From Tsuneonella aeria (GTDB taxonomy: Bacteria; Pseudomonadota; Alphaproteobacteria; Sphingomonadales; Sphingomonadaceae), in NCBI RefSeq assembly GCF_009827495.1, contig NZ_WTZA01000002.1:186001-250000 (forward strand): a stretch of DNA of 64,000 bases, read 5' to 3'. A program made the translations under genes and the position numbers. Positions 42,914-49,398 of this stretch are shown here, one piece after another; position 1 is the first letter of the stretch, and each line of letters opens with the position of its first letter. The notes beneath the pieces were generated by a model. It searched no databases. It was given only the letters and a program-made list of their open reading frames with translations, and was not told where the DNA came from.

Positions 42914-43261
42914 TTACTCGTTGCGCGTGGCGATCCAGCTTCCCGCGATCACCAGGATCGCGACCGATACCCAGTACCACGGGTGGCCGATCGTGTACCA
43001 GGTGAACACCGCCCCCGCGGTCATCGCGCCGATCGCCATCGTCTTGGCCCGCCGCGAAATGGCCCGCCGCTCCCGCCAGTCGCGCAGCTGCGGGCCCCAG
43101 TTCGGATGATCCAGTATTCGCCGCTCCCATTCGGGATTGCTGCGCGCGAAGCAGTAAGCGGCCAGAAGCAGGAACGGCACCGTCGGCATGATCGGCAACA
43201 CCGCGCCGACCGCGCCCAGGCCCACCGACAGCAGGCCGCCTGCAAGATAAAGCGTGCGCAT
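42914..43261 (-). CDS. DUF454 (YbaN-like) membrane protein
   Basis: 115-residue protein with the typical DUF454 pattern: RTLYLAGGLLSVGLGAVGAVLPIMPTVPFLLLAAYCFARS (first hydrophobic hairpin), then NPEWERRILDHPNWGPQLRDWRERRAI, then a second hairpin (about 78-110). Function of the family is not established. Its ATG shares a base with the sufE stop (TGATG), so it is the last gene of the psp-sufE transcript. Confidence 0.88.
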   Translation of the reverse strand: MRTLYLAGGLLSVGLGAVGAVLPIMPTVPFLLLAAYCFARSNPEWERRILDHPNWGPQLRDWRERRAISRRAKTMAIGAMTAGAVFTWYTIGHPWYWVSVAILVIAGSWIATRNE

Positions 43262-43680
43262 CAGGTCGCGACCGGGCGCCCTGCTATTCGCGCCGCGTGC
43301 GCCTGGACCAGTGCGATCATGTTGGGAACGCCCTGTGTGCGGTTGCTGGACAGCTGGTTGCGAAGGTCGAAGGGGGCAAGCGCGCCGGCAATGTCCATTT
43401 GCGCGACATCGGCCGCCGGCCGATCCTGCACCGCCGCGATGACGAGAGCGACGATGCCCTTGGTGATCGCCGCGTTGCTGTCCGCCAGGAAATGGAGGCG
43501 GTCCGCATCGCCCGTGGGATAGACCCAGACGCTGGCCGAGCACCCCCGCACCAGGGTCGCGTCGGTCTTCAGCGGATCGGGCATGGGTTCGAGGTCGCGG
43601 CCAAGCTCGATCAGCAGGCGATAGCGATCGTCGGGGTCGAGGAATTCGTATTCTTCGGCGATATCGGCAAGGGTGCGCAT
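43261..43680 (-). CDS. sufE: SufE-family sulfur acceptor
   Basis: 139-residue SufE-type protein; the acceptor cysteine is C47 in LVRGCSASVWV. SufE takes persulfide sulfur from the cysteine desulfurase SufS and hands it to the SufBCD scaffold for Fe-S cluster assembly. No suf operon is nearby; instead it lies 32 bp downstream of the psp gene series. Confidence 0.93.
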   Translation of the reverse strand: MRTLADIAEEYEFLDPDDRYRLLIELGRDLEPMPDPLKTDATLVRGCSASVWVYPTGDADRLHFLADSNAAITKGIVALVIAAVQDRPAADVAQMDIAGALAPFDLRNQLSSNRTQGVPNMIALVQAHAARIAGRPVAT

Positions 43681-43712
43681 GGTGCGCCCCTAGCGGAGCC
43701 GCGGGGCGCGGC

Positions 43713-43889
43713 CTAGCCCGCCAGCCCGCCGGGCCGGGTGAAGGCGTAGTAGATGACGTAGAACCAGCCGAAGAACCCCTGGATCGCGGCCCAGAGGATC
43801 GACTTGTGCAGGCTCCAGCTGATCGCCACGGCGATCGCGCTGCCGAGGCCGATGCCGGCCTGCGCGGCGTTGCTGACCGCGCCGGTCAC
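43713..43889 (-). CDS. Small hydrophobic protein at the end of the psp series
   Basis: 58-residue product from GTG 43889, overlapping the preceding gene by 4 bp (GTGA). It holds two hydrophobic stretches (AAQAGIGLGSAIAVAISW and ILWAAIQGFFGWFYVIYYAF), so it is probably a two-helix inner-membrane hairpin. Unlike its neighbours it has no coiled-coil tail. The end IQGFFGWFYVIYYAFTR resembles segments found in many short phage-shock-associated membrane proteins, but I recognise no named family. Confidence 0.65.
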   Translation of the reverse strand: MTGAVSNAAQAGIGLGSAIAVAISWSLHKSILWAAIQGFFGWFYVIYYAFTRPGGLAG

Positions 43890-44128
43890 AGGTCCACTCC
43901 GCTGGCGATCGCCTCCAGCTTGCGGATGCGTTCCTTGAGATCGCTGATCTCGATGCGCGCGGCGCCCACCGCGCTGCCTGCATCGGCCCCGCGCGGGGTG
44001 GGCGCGGCGGTCCGTTCCAGCTCGTGCTCCTTCAGGGTCAGCCAGCCCTGCCAGCCGCGCAAGGTGGCGAAGGCGACGATCGCGATGGCGGCGAGCGAGG
44101 TGACGGCCAGGACGATATATTCGCTCAT
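43886..44128 (-). CDS. PspB-like single-pass coiled-coil protein 4
   Basis: 80 residues: one N-terminal membrane helix (EYIVLAVTSLAAIAIVAFATL), a linker, and a C-terminal coiled coil ending ISDLKERIRKLEAIASGVDL. The segment LKERIRKLEAIAS matches the LxxRhxxLExIxxD stretch of PspB, but the downstream EIExLR part found in its sisters is missing. It is 29 bp downstream of sister 3. Likely a paralogue shortened at the C-terminus; function unknown, presumably envelope-stress related. Confidence 0.65.
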   Translation of the reverse strand: MSEYIVLAVTSLAAIAIVAFATLRGWQGWLTLKEHELERTAAPTPRGADAGSAVGAARIEISDLKERIRKLEAIASGVDL

Positions 44129-44157
44129 GTCGGTATCCTTCGGGCTCCGTAACGGCG

Positions 44158-44436
44158 TCAGCGGTCGCGGAGTGCTTCGATCTCGTCGGCGACGCGGCGG
44201 CTTTCCAGCGCGTGGCTGGCGTTGGCATCGGTGGCGATACGTTCGAGCACCTTCACGCGCTCGCGCAGCTCTTCCAGCTCGCGCCGGTCGGTTTCGCGCT
44301 GGTGGGCGAGCTTGTCGGCATCCTGATCTCTGGAGCGGCCGCTCTCGCCCCGGCCCAGCGCCTCGTACCGTTTCATGATCACGCTGGCGACCATGATGAT
44401 CGCGACGATGACGACGATGGCGGTCCAGAAGCTCAC
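44158..44436 (-). CDS. PspB-like single-pass coiled-coil protein 3
   Basis: 92 residues: membrane helix at about 4-21 (WTAIVVIVAIIMVASVIMK), a hydrophilic linker and a coiled coil with ELEELRERVKVLERIATDAN followed by VADEIEALRDR. The pattern R-V-x-V-L-E-R-I-x-T-D and the terminal E-I-E-A-L-R recur in sisters 1 and 2, and in degenerate form in PspB and the PspC tail. It starts with a 4-bp overlap with the previous gene. Family not named; likely partner of PspB/PspC in the inner membrane. Confidence 0.7.
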   Translation of the reverse strand: MSFWTAIVVIVAIIMVASVIMKRYEALGRGESGRSRDQDADKLAHQRETDRRELEELRERVKVLERIATDANASHALESRRVADEIEALRDR

Positions 44437-44771
44437 TGCACTTTCTCCTTGCCGGCCCGAAGCTGTTCGATCTCGTTCGTCAGGCGGTATCCGCTGTCGG
44501 TGACGATCCGCTCGACCGTTTCCAGCCGGTCGCGCATCGCGCCCACTTCCGCCTTCAGCTGGGCGTTCTCCTGCGTCAGCAGCGCGACGCGGGCCTGGGC
44601 TTCCTTGTCAGTATGGGGCTTCAGCGATTGGCCCCACATGCCTTCCAGCGGATAGCCATGCTTGATCTTCATCCGCGTGGTGTGGACCGAGGCGAGGATG
44701 CCCGCTCCGCCGAGGACGAATGCGCCGGCAACGATGTAGCCCAGGTAGGGGATAAGCTCGCTGATCGGCAT
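44433..44771 (-). CDS. PspB-like single-pass coiled-coil protein 2
   Basis: 112 residues with a membrane helix at about 9-30 (GYIVAGAFVLGGAGILASV) and a middle segment MKIKHGYPLEGMWGQSLKPH. A coiled coil then ends MRDRLETVERIVTDSGYRLTNEIEQLR. The ERIVTD and EIEQLR elements match sister 1 closely. It shares one base with the preceding gene. No known named family; inferred to be a psp accessory protein. Confidence 0.7.
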   Translation of the reverse strand: MPISELIPYLGYIVAGAFVLGGAGILASVHTTRMKIKHGYPLEGMWGQSLKPHTDKEAQARVALLTQENAQLKAEVGAMRDRLETVERIVTDSGYRLTNEIEQLRAGKEKVQ

Positions 44772-45079
44772 TATGCGCGCTCCTTCTTGAGGATTTCGAT
44801 GGACACGCCGGTATCGGCATCGTCCACCCGGCGCTGGTCGCGCAGCGCCTCGATCTGGGCGGCGACATCGTATCCCTTGTCGGTGACGATCCGTTCCAGA
44901 ACCCGCACCCGGTCTTCCAGTTCGGTCACCTGGTTGGCATATTGCGCGGCGCGTTCGCCCGTGTCGCTGGCGGCGGTCCGGACCTGCATCTCGGCCATCT
45001 TGCCCCGATGCTTGGTCCAGACGATAAACCCCACCATGATGAACGGCGCCAGCGGGATGAGAAGCGCAAGTTCCCCCAT
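44771..45079 (-). CDS. PspB-like single-pass coiled-coil protein 1
   Basis: 102 residues: an N-terminal hydrophobic helix (about 3-21, LALLIPLAPFIMVGFIVW), then a coiled coil with TELEDRVRVLERIVTDKGYDVAAQIEALRDQ. The C-terminus (DTGVSIEILKKERA) is short and charged. It is 27 bp after pspC. It has the same layout as PspB (membrane helix plus a short regulatory helix), but the core helix more closely matches the C-terminal tail of PspC. Confidence 0.7.
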   Translation of the reverse strand: MGELALLIPLAPFIMVGFIVWTKHRGKMAEMQVRTAASDTGERAAQYANQVTELEDRVRVLERIVTDKGYDVAAQIEALRDQRRVDDADTGVSIEILKKERA

Positions 45080-45106
45080 TTAGAATTCTCCTTGCGTGGT
45101 CCGCGC

Positions 45107-45484
45107 TCAGCGTAGCCGCTCGATTTCGGCGGACAGGCGCGGGTTGTTGGTGACGTAATAGGTTTCGACGTCGGCCAGGCGGCGGTCTATGTCACGGAAT
45201 TTGCCGCGAATTTCCCGCGCCGTGCGCTTCGGGCTCTGCCGCACGCGCTGCCAGTACTTCTGCTCTTCCGGATCGGTATAGAGATGCGCCGGCTTCTTGT
45301 TCAGCAGCATGCCAGCGATGAAGTAAGCGGGAAGTAGAATAGGCGCGATTGTCACCAGCAGGAGCAGGAACCCAAGTCGAACCCACAGGACATTGACCCC
45401 GGTGTAGTCGGCTATGCCGGAGCAGACCCCCAACAGCTTGGCGTTCTGCTTGTCTCGATAGAGCGTTGTGCGCGGGCTGTTCAC
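45107..45484 (-). CDS. pspC: PspC-domain envelope stress protein
   Basis: 125-residue protein with the PspC domain at the N-terminus: RTTLYRDKQNAKLLGVCSGIADYTGVNVLWVRLGFLLLLV, then a second hydrophobic part. The C-terminal helix RDIDRRLADVETYYVTNNPRLSAEIERLR carries the same repeat as the four orphan proteins that follow. In enterobacteria PspB and PspC sense inner-membrane stress and pull PspA off PspF. It overlaps pspB by 4 bp. Confidence 0.92.
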   Translation of the reverse strand: MNSPRTTLYRDKQNAKLLGVCSGIADYTGVNVLWVRLGFLLLLVTIAPILLPAYFIAGMLLNKKPAHLYTDPEEQKYWQRVRQSPKRTAREIRGKFRDIDRRLADVETYYVTNNPRLSAEIERLR

Positions 45485-45777
45485 TTTGCGGTTCCCTTCT
45501 TCTCGGCGATCAGGCGATCGAGCTCGCGCAGCGGCGCGTTGTCAGCCTCGCGATCGTGCATCAGGCGGGCGGGGCGGAACCCCGGATCGTCCGTCGCCAC
45601 CAGGCGCTCGACCGTGTCCATCCGCTCATCCAGCCGTTTGGCGAGATGGTAGAGTTCGTCGAGCAGCGACTCGTCATCGCTCGTGATGGTGGAGGCGGTC
45701 TTCCACTTGGTGATGTAGTGCAGGATCACCCACGGCAGGCCGACGCAGATGATCAGCGCGATGATGATTTCTTCCAT
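45481..45777 (-). CDS. pspB: PspB-like envelope stress membrane protein
   Basis: 98 residues: a membrane helix (about 4-21, IIIALIICVGLPWVILHYI), a short linker and the PspB helix ELYHLAKRLDERMDTVERLVATDDPGF, closely matching the ERxxxLExILDxEHPxW core of PspB. A further 30 residues extend beyond the usual end. It lies 3 bp after pspA and overlaps pspC, so pspABC form one unit. It is expected to act with PspC as membrane stress sensor. Confidence 0.85.
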   Translation of the reverse strand: MEEIIIALIICVGLPWVILHYITKWKTASTITSDDESLLDELYHLAKRLDERMDTVERLVATDDPGFRPARLMHDREADNAPLRELDRLIAEKKGTAK

Positions 45778-45780
45778 GGG

Positions 45781-46482
45781 TCAGCTGTCCTTCCTGTCCT
45801 CGCCGCCCTCGTCGGTCAGGCCGAGCGCGCGCTTCATTTCCTCGAGTTCGGCATCGATCTTGTCGGCCCCGGCAAGCGCGGCGATCTCGTCCGACAGGCT
45901 CGGCTTGCCGGTTCCGTCGGCGATGCTCAGCGCGTCCGCGCGCCCTTCGGCGTAATCGACCCGGCGTTCGAGATGGTCGAAGCGGGTCAATGCCTCGTCC
46001 ACCCGCTCGTTCGTCATCAGGCTGCGCAGCTTGACGCGGTTCTCCGCGCTTTCCAGCCGCGCGGCGATCGCCGTCTGCCGGCTCCGGGCCTCGCGCAGGC
46101 GCACCTGCAGCTTCTCGATGTCCTGCTCGTAGGCGCGCAAGGCATCGTCGAGCACGGCGATTTCCGCCTTGAGCTGATCGGCCATGTCGCCCGCCTTCTT
46201 CTTTTCGACCAGCGCCGCGCGGGCAAGGTCCTCGCGGTCCTTGGAAAGCGCCAGCTGCGCCTTGTCGCTCCAGTCCGCCTGGAGACGCTCCAGCTTGACC
46301 GTATGGCGGTGCATTTCCTTCTGGTCCGCGATCGTGCGCGCGGCGCTGGCGCGCACCTCGACCAGGGTCTCCTCCATTTCGAGGATGATCATGCGGATCA
46401 TCTTTGCGGGGTCGTCCGCCTTGTCGAGCATGTCGGTGAAGTTGGCCGCGACAATATCCCGGGTGCGGCTGAAAATGCCCAT
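45781..46482 (-). CDS. pspA: PspA/IM30-family membrane-binding protein
   Basis: 233-residue coiled-coil protein of the PspA/Vipp1 family. It opens MGIFSRTRDIVAANFTDML (the amphipathic membrane helix) and has KADDPAKMIRMIILEMEETL, then long helices to about residue 175. It binds stressed membranes and, when free, inhibits the PspF activator. The ATG at 46482 has a GGAG nine bases upstream and gives the normal family N-terminus. The frame continues upstream without a stop for 76 codons to an ATG at 46710, described separately. Confidence 0.93.
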   Translation of the reverse strand: MGIFSRTRDIVAANFTDMLDKADDPAKMIRMIILEMEETLVEVRASAARTIADQKEMHRHTVKLERLQADWSDKAQLALSKDREDLARAALVEKKKAGDMADQLKAEIAVLDDALRAYEQDIEKLQVRLREARSRQTAIAARLESAENRVKLRSLMTNERVDEALTRFDHLERRVDYAEGRADALSIADGTGKPSLSDEIAALAGADKIDAELEEMKRALGLTDEGGEDRKDS

Positions 46483-46710
46483 GAATGCGACTCCATAGTT
46501 GGCCGCGTCCCGCTGCAGGGACGACGACTGGGTGGGCGTGGGGCTGCGGCGCAGGCGTTCAACTTCCGCCTCGATCCGGCTGCTGGCGCCCTTGATACCG
46601 AAGGGGCGGGCCGGAGCATCGTCCGCGCGGGAGGACTGGGTGCCGCGCGAACGGGGGGGGTCTTGCTCCGGCCCTAACGGGTCGAGGTGGTCGTCGGTGA
46701 GCTTGTTCAT
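46483..46710 (-). other. In-frame 76-codon extension upstream of pspA
   Basis: From the ATG at 46710, which overlaps the stop of the 50-residue gene (ATGA), an open frame runs straight into pspA with no stop codon. The extension begins MNKLTDDHLDPLGPEQ and contains RIEAEVERLRRS, followed by a Thr/Ser-rich stretch. It is hydrophilic and proline-rich and bears no resemblance to PspA. Translation from 46710 would make a 309-residue fusion; translation from 46482 makes normal PspA. Both could occur. Confidence 0.5.
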
Positions 46711-46859
46711 GCCAGCGCCACGCTGCCGACCAGCGGACTGGCGGCGTAGGCCGGGGTCGCATGGATCTGGCTGCTCATCGTCACGAACAGCGCCATCGCG
46801 GCGACGCTGGCGGCGGCGGCCTGGCCCAGTCGGCTCTGCAGGAAGCGGCGGTCGAACAT
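46707..46859 (-). CDS. First gene of the psp operon: 50-residue hydrophobic protein
   Basis: Product begins MFDRRFLQSRLGQAAAASVA and continues AMALFVTMSSQIHATPAYAA. A basic start and one hydrophobic helix (about 12-29) look like a signal anchor, with a small residue-rich tail. GGGAG precedes the ATG by ten bases. The predicted sigma-54 start point at 46884 leaves a 25-nt leader, which fits this ATG better than an in-frame ATG at 46883. Its stop overlaps the start of the pspA-extension frame. Function unknown. Confidence 0.6.
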   Translation of the reverse strand: MFDRRFLQSRLGQAAAASVAAMALFVTMSSQIHATPAYAASPLVGSVALA

Positions 46860-46894
46860 CTGGCGAAAACTCCCGTTGATCATGGTCCCCTCTC

Positions 46895-46911
46895 AGCAAG
46901 GGCTGTGCCAA
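46895..46911 (-). promoter_or_regulatory. Sigma-54 (-24/-12) promoter of the psp operon
   Basis: On the minus strand, TTGGCACAGCCCTTGCT matches TGGCACR-N4-TTGCW exactly at the invariant positions. GG and GC are spaced by 10 bp. The predicted start point is about 46884. It points towards pspA, and the gene for the sigma-54 activator PspF lies divergently just beyond, the standard psp arrangement. Confidence 0.85.
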
Positions 46912-46999
46912 TTCGCATTTACGGATGACACAGGAATTTCGACCAACGACATGGTGGCGCCCATTGCCGACACTTGGGAAAATCCGCTATTAATCGGGC

Positions 47000-48064
47000 A
47001 TGGAGAGGGAAAGCCAGTTCATCGGCCAGTCGAGCGCCTTCCTGGACGCGGTCGAACGCGCCAGTCAGGCCGCGCCCATGCAGCGCCCGGTGCTGGTGAT
47101 CGGCGAGCGCGGAACCGGCAAGGAACTGATCGCCGAACGCCTCCATCGCCTGTCGACCCGATGGGATGAACCGCTGGTCACGATGAATTGCGCAGCGCTG
47201 CCCGAAACCCTGATCGAGGCCGAGCTGTTCGGGCATGAAGCAGGGGCCTTCACCGGCGCGACGCGGGCGCGCGCGGGACGGTTCGAAGAAGCCGACAAGG
47301 GCACGCTGTTCCTCGACGAGCTCGCGACCCTGAGCATGCAGGCACAGGAGCGCCTGCTGCGCGCGGTGGAATATGGCGAGGTCACGCGCATCGGCTCCAA
47401 CCGCCCGATGCGCGTGGACGTGCGCATCGTCGCGGCGACCAACGAGCATCTCCCCGCGCTCGCCGAGCAAGGGCGGTTTCGCGCCGACCTGCTCGACCGG
47501 CTGAGCTTCGAGGTCATCACCTTGCCTCCCTTGCGGGTGCGCGAAGGGGACATCGGCGTGCTGGCGGAATTCTTCGGCCGGCGCATGGCGAGCGAGCTGC
47601 GCTGGGAGGAATGGCCCGGGTTCGCCGATCATGTCCGGACCGAGCTGGAGGGACATCCCTGGCCCGGTAACGTGCGCGAGCTGCGCAACGTGGTCGAGCG
47701 CGCCGTCTATCGCTGGGGCGATTGGGGCCGGCCGGTGGGGCACGTCCAGTTCGATCCCTTTGACAGCCCGTGGATGCCGCGGCCGGCGCCTGCGCGGCGG
47801 TCCGGAGAACACGCGCCCGTGCCCGCCACCGCATCGACGCAGCGTTCGCCCGATTTCGGTGGGGTCGAGGATCTCCGCGCGGCGGTGGACGCGCACGAAC
47901 GGTCGATCGTGGAGCACGCGCTGGGGCGGCACCGCTGGAACCAGCGCCAGACGGCCAAGGCACTCGGCCTCACGTACGATCAGCTGCGCCACTGCATTCG
48001 CAAGCACGGGCTGGTGGAGCGGGGCGGCGACGATGCCGCGTCCGCCCCGGTCCCGGCGACCTAG
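47000..48064 (+). CDS. pspF: PspF, sigma-54 activator of the psp operon
   Basis: 354-residue AAA+ enhancer-binding protein without a receiver domain. Walker A GERGTGKE is at residues 35-42, the sigma-54 contact loop GAFTGA at 82-87, and the Walker B GTLFLDEL near 101-108. A C-terminal Fis-type helix-turn-helix (about 305-340, NQRQTAKALGLTYDQLRHCIRKHGL) follows. It hydrolyses ATP to open the sigma-54 promoter at 46895-46911 and is held off by PspA. The longer linker before the HTH (about 235-300) is Pro/Ala-rich. Confidence 0.94.
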   Translation: MERESQFIGQSSAFLDAVERASQAAPMQRPVLVIGERGTGKELIAERLHRLSTRWDEPLVTMNCAALPETLIEAELFGHEAGAFTGATRARAGRFEEADKGTLFLDELATLSMQAQERLLRAVEYGEVTRIGSNRPMRVDVRIVAATNEHLPALAEQGRFRADLLDRLSFEVITLPPLRVREGDIGVLAEFFGRRMASELRWEEWPGFADHVRTELEGHPWPGNVRELRNVVERAVYRWGDWGRPVGHVQFDPFDSPWMPRPAPARRSGEHAPVPATASTQRSPDFGGVEDLRAAVDAHERSIVEHALGRHRWNQRQTAKALGLTYDQLRHCIRKHGLVERGGDDAASAPVPAT

Positions 48065-48074
48065 GGTCAGCGCG

Positions 48075-48476
48075 TCAGGGGCGCTCGACAGCCTCGATCC
48101 GCAGGAGCCGCTCCTCGCCGTTGCGAGTGGGCCAGCTGATCGTTTGCCCGACCCGCAGCCCCAGCAGGCCCGCGCCCACCGGGGTGAGGATCGAGACCCG
48201 GCCCTGTTCGATATCGGCCTCTGCCGGATAGACCAGGGTCACCGTGCGGGCGGCGTCACCGTCCTCGACCGCGAAGGTGACGGAGCTGCCCATGCCGACC
48301 ACGTCGGCCGGCATCGCGTCGCGTTCGACCAGGTCAGCCCGGTCGATCTCTTCCAGAAGCATCCTGCTTACAGCCGGGTTGCGCGTGCTGGCGGCGACGG
48401 CCAGTTCGGAAAGCGCGTCCGCTTCCTCCGCGGCGATCATGATGGGTGGGCGCTCACGGGCGGGATTGTCGGTCAT
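48075..48476 (-). CDS. rnk: Rnk/GreA-C-terminal-domain regulator of nucleoside diphosphate kinase
   Basis: 133 residues from ATG 48476, with a helical N-terminus and the GreA/GreB C-terminal domain at about 55-130 (VGMGSSVTFAVEDGDAARTVTLVYPAEADIEQGRVSILTPVGAGLLGLRVGQTISW). It has the length and layout of Rnk, which binds RNA polymerase through the secondary channel region but lacks the Gre cleavage coiled coil. It lies convergent to pspF. Alternative name: GreA/GreB-family elongation factor. Confidence 0.85.
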   Translation of the reverse strand: MTDNPARERPPIMIAAEEADALSELAVAASTRNPAVSRMLLEEIDRADLVERDAMPADVVGMGSSVTFAVEDGDAARTVTLVYPAEADIEQGRVSILTPVGAGLLGLRVGQTISWPTRNGEERLLRIEAVERP

Positions 48477-48821
48477 TCGTCGGATCCTGATGGGGAGAAA
48501 ATTGCCCGGCGGCAGCGCCGGACTGGAAAGAGCAGGCGGCAGGGGCCCCGGTCGGGGCGCGTGAACCCGGCCGGGGCTAAATCCCTGCGAGAAGTTGATC
48601 CCCATGATGTCGAACGCGGCCGAATGTCATCGCGCGATGCTGTCATGCGCCATGGCGTCTGTCAAACACGCAAGCTGCGCGATTGGGATTGCAAATTGCG
48701 GGACTCGCGCCTATCTGCCCGGTCAATCCCGACATCGCGAGACTGAAGGGGCTGGCGCCGCAAGGGGCCGGCACGGAACTCTTGTGAGGCGGCACTTGCG
48801 GACTGCAATTGAAGGAACCCC
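48477..48821. other. Gene-free 345-bp divergent promoter region, rimP leader
   Basis: No credible coding region. The stretch separates rnk from the rimP-nusA-infB operon. It contains GC-rich palindromes near 48546-48582 and a leader segment (about 48745-48821) with CTGGCGCCGCAAGGGGCCGG-type complementary blocks. This may be a structured rimP leader, but I could not confirm a known RNA family. The rimP start is preceded by AAGGAA. Confidence 0.5.
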
Positions 48822-49388
48822 GTGGCCGATATCGCGCGCCTCGTCGAATTGATCGCACCCGAAGCGGCCGCTCTCGGCCTCGATCTCGTACGCGTGAAAA
48901 TGATGGCGTCCGAAGCGGGCGAGGGCGGGCAGGCGCTCCAGGTGATGGCCGAAGACCCGGCGACGGGGCAGCTCATCATCGACCAGTGCGCCAGCCTCAG
49001 CCGCCGCATCAGCGATGCGATCGATATGCGGGAAGAAGCGGGCGAGACCCTGATCGAAGGCGCCTATCACCTCGAAGTGTCGAGCCCCGGGATCGACCGC
49101 CCGCTCACCCGCCCGAAGGATTATGCCAACTGGGCCGGGCATGAAGTCCGCATCGTGCTCGACAAATCGGCAGACGGACAGCGGGTGTTCAAGGGCGATC
49201 TCCAGGGGATCGAAGGCGATCAGGTGACCGTGATCGACCGCAAGGCTGGCGCCGTCACCGTGCCGCTCGACCTGATCCATTCGGCCAAGCTCGTCCTCAC
49301 AGATGCGCTGATCGCCGCCACCCGGCCCATCGACACGACCGGTGCCGACGAAGAAATTATCGAACCACTCGAAACTGAGGAAGAGTGA
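48822..49388 (+). CDS. rimP: Ribosome maturation factor RimP
   Basis: 188-residue protein needed for 30S maturation. It has IARLVELIAPEAAALGLDLVRVK at the N-terminus and ASLSRRISDAIDMRE in the middle, then the diagnostic LEVSSPGIDRPLTRPKDYANWAGHEV, followed by an SH3-like domain. It starts with GTG at 48822. It leads the rimP-nusA-ylxR-infB cluster, conserved across bacteria. Confidence 0.95.
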   Translation: MADIARLVELIAPEAAALGLDLVRVKMMASEAGEGGQALQVMAEDPATGQLIIDQCASLSRRISDAIDMREEAGETLIEGAYHLEVSSPGIDRPLTRPKDYANWAGHEVRIVLDKSADGQRVFKGDLQGIEGDQVTVIDRKAGAVTVPLDLIHSAKLVLTDALIAATRPIDTTGADEEIIEPLETEEE

Positions 49389-49398
49389 GACCCCACTG

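Noticed and set aside
46559..46762. Alternative 67-codon minus-strand ORF in the psp leader
   Set aside because: It lies in another frame than the coupled 50-residue gene and the pspA extension, starts without a ribosome site and is Arg/Pro-rich.
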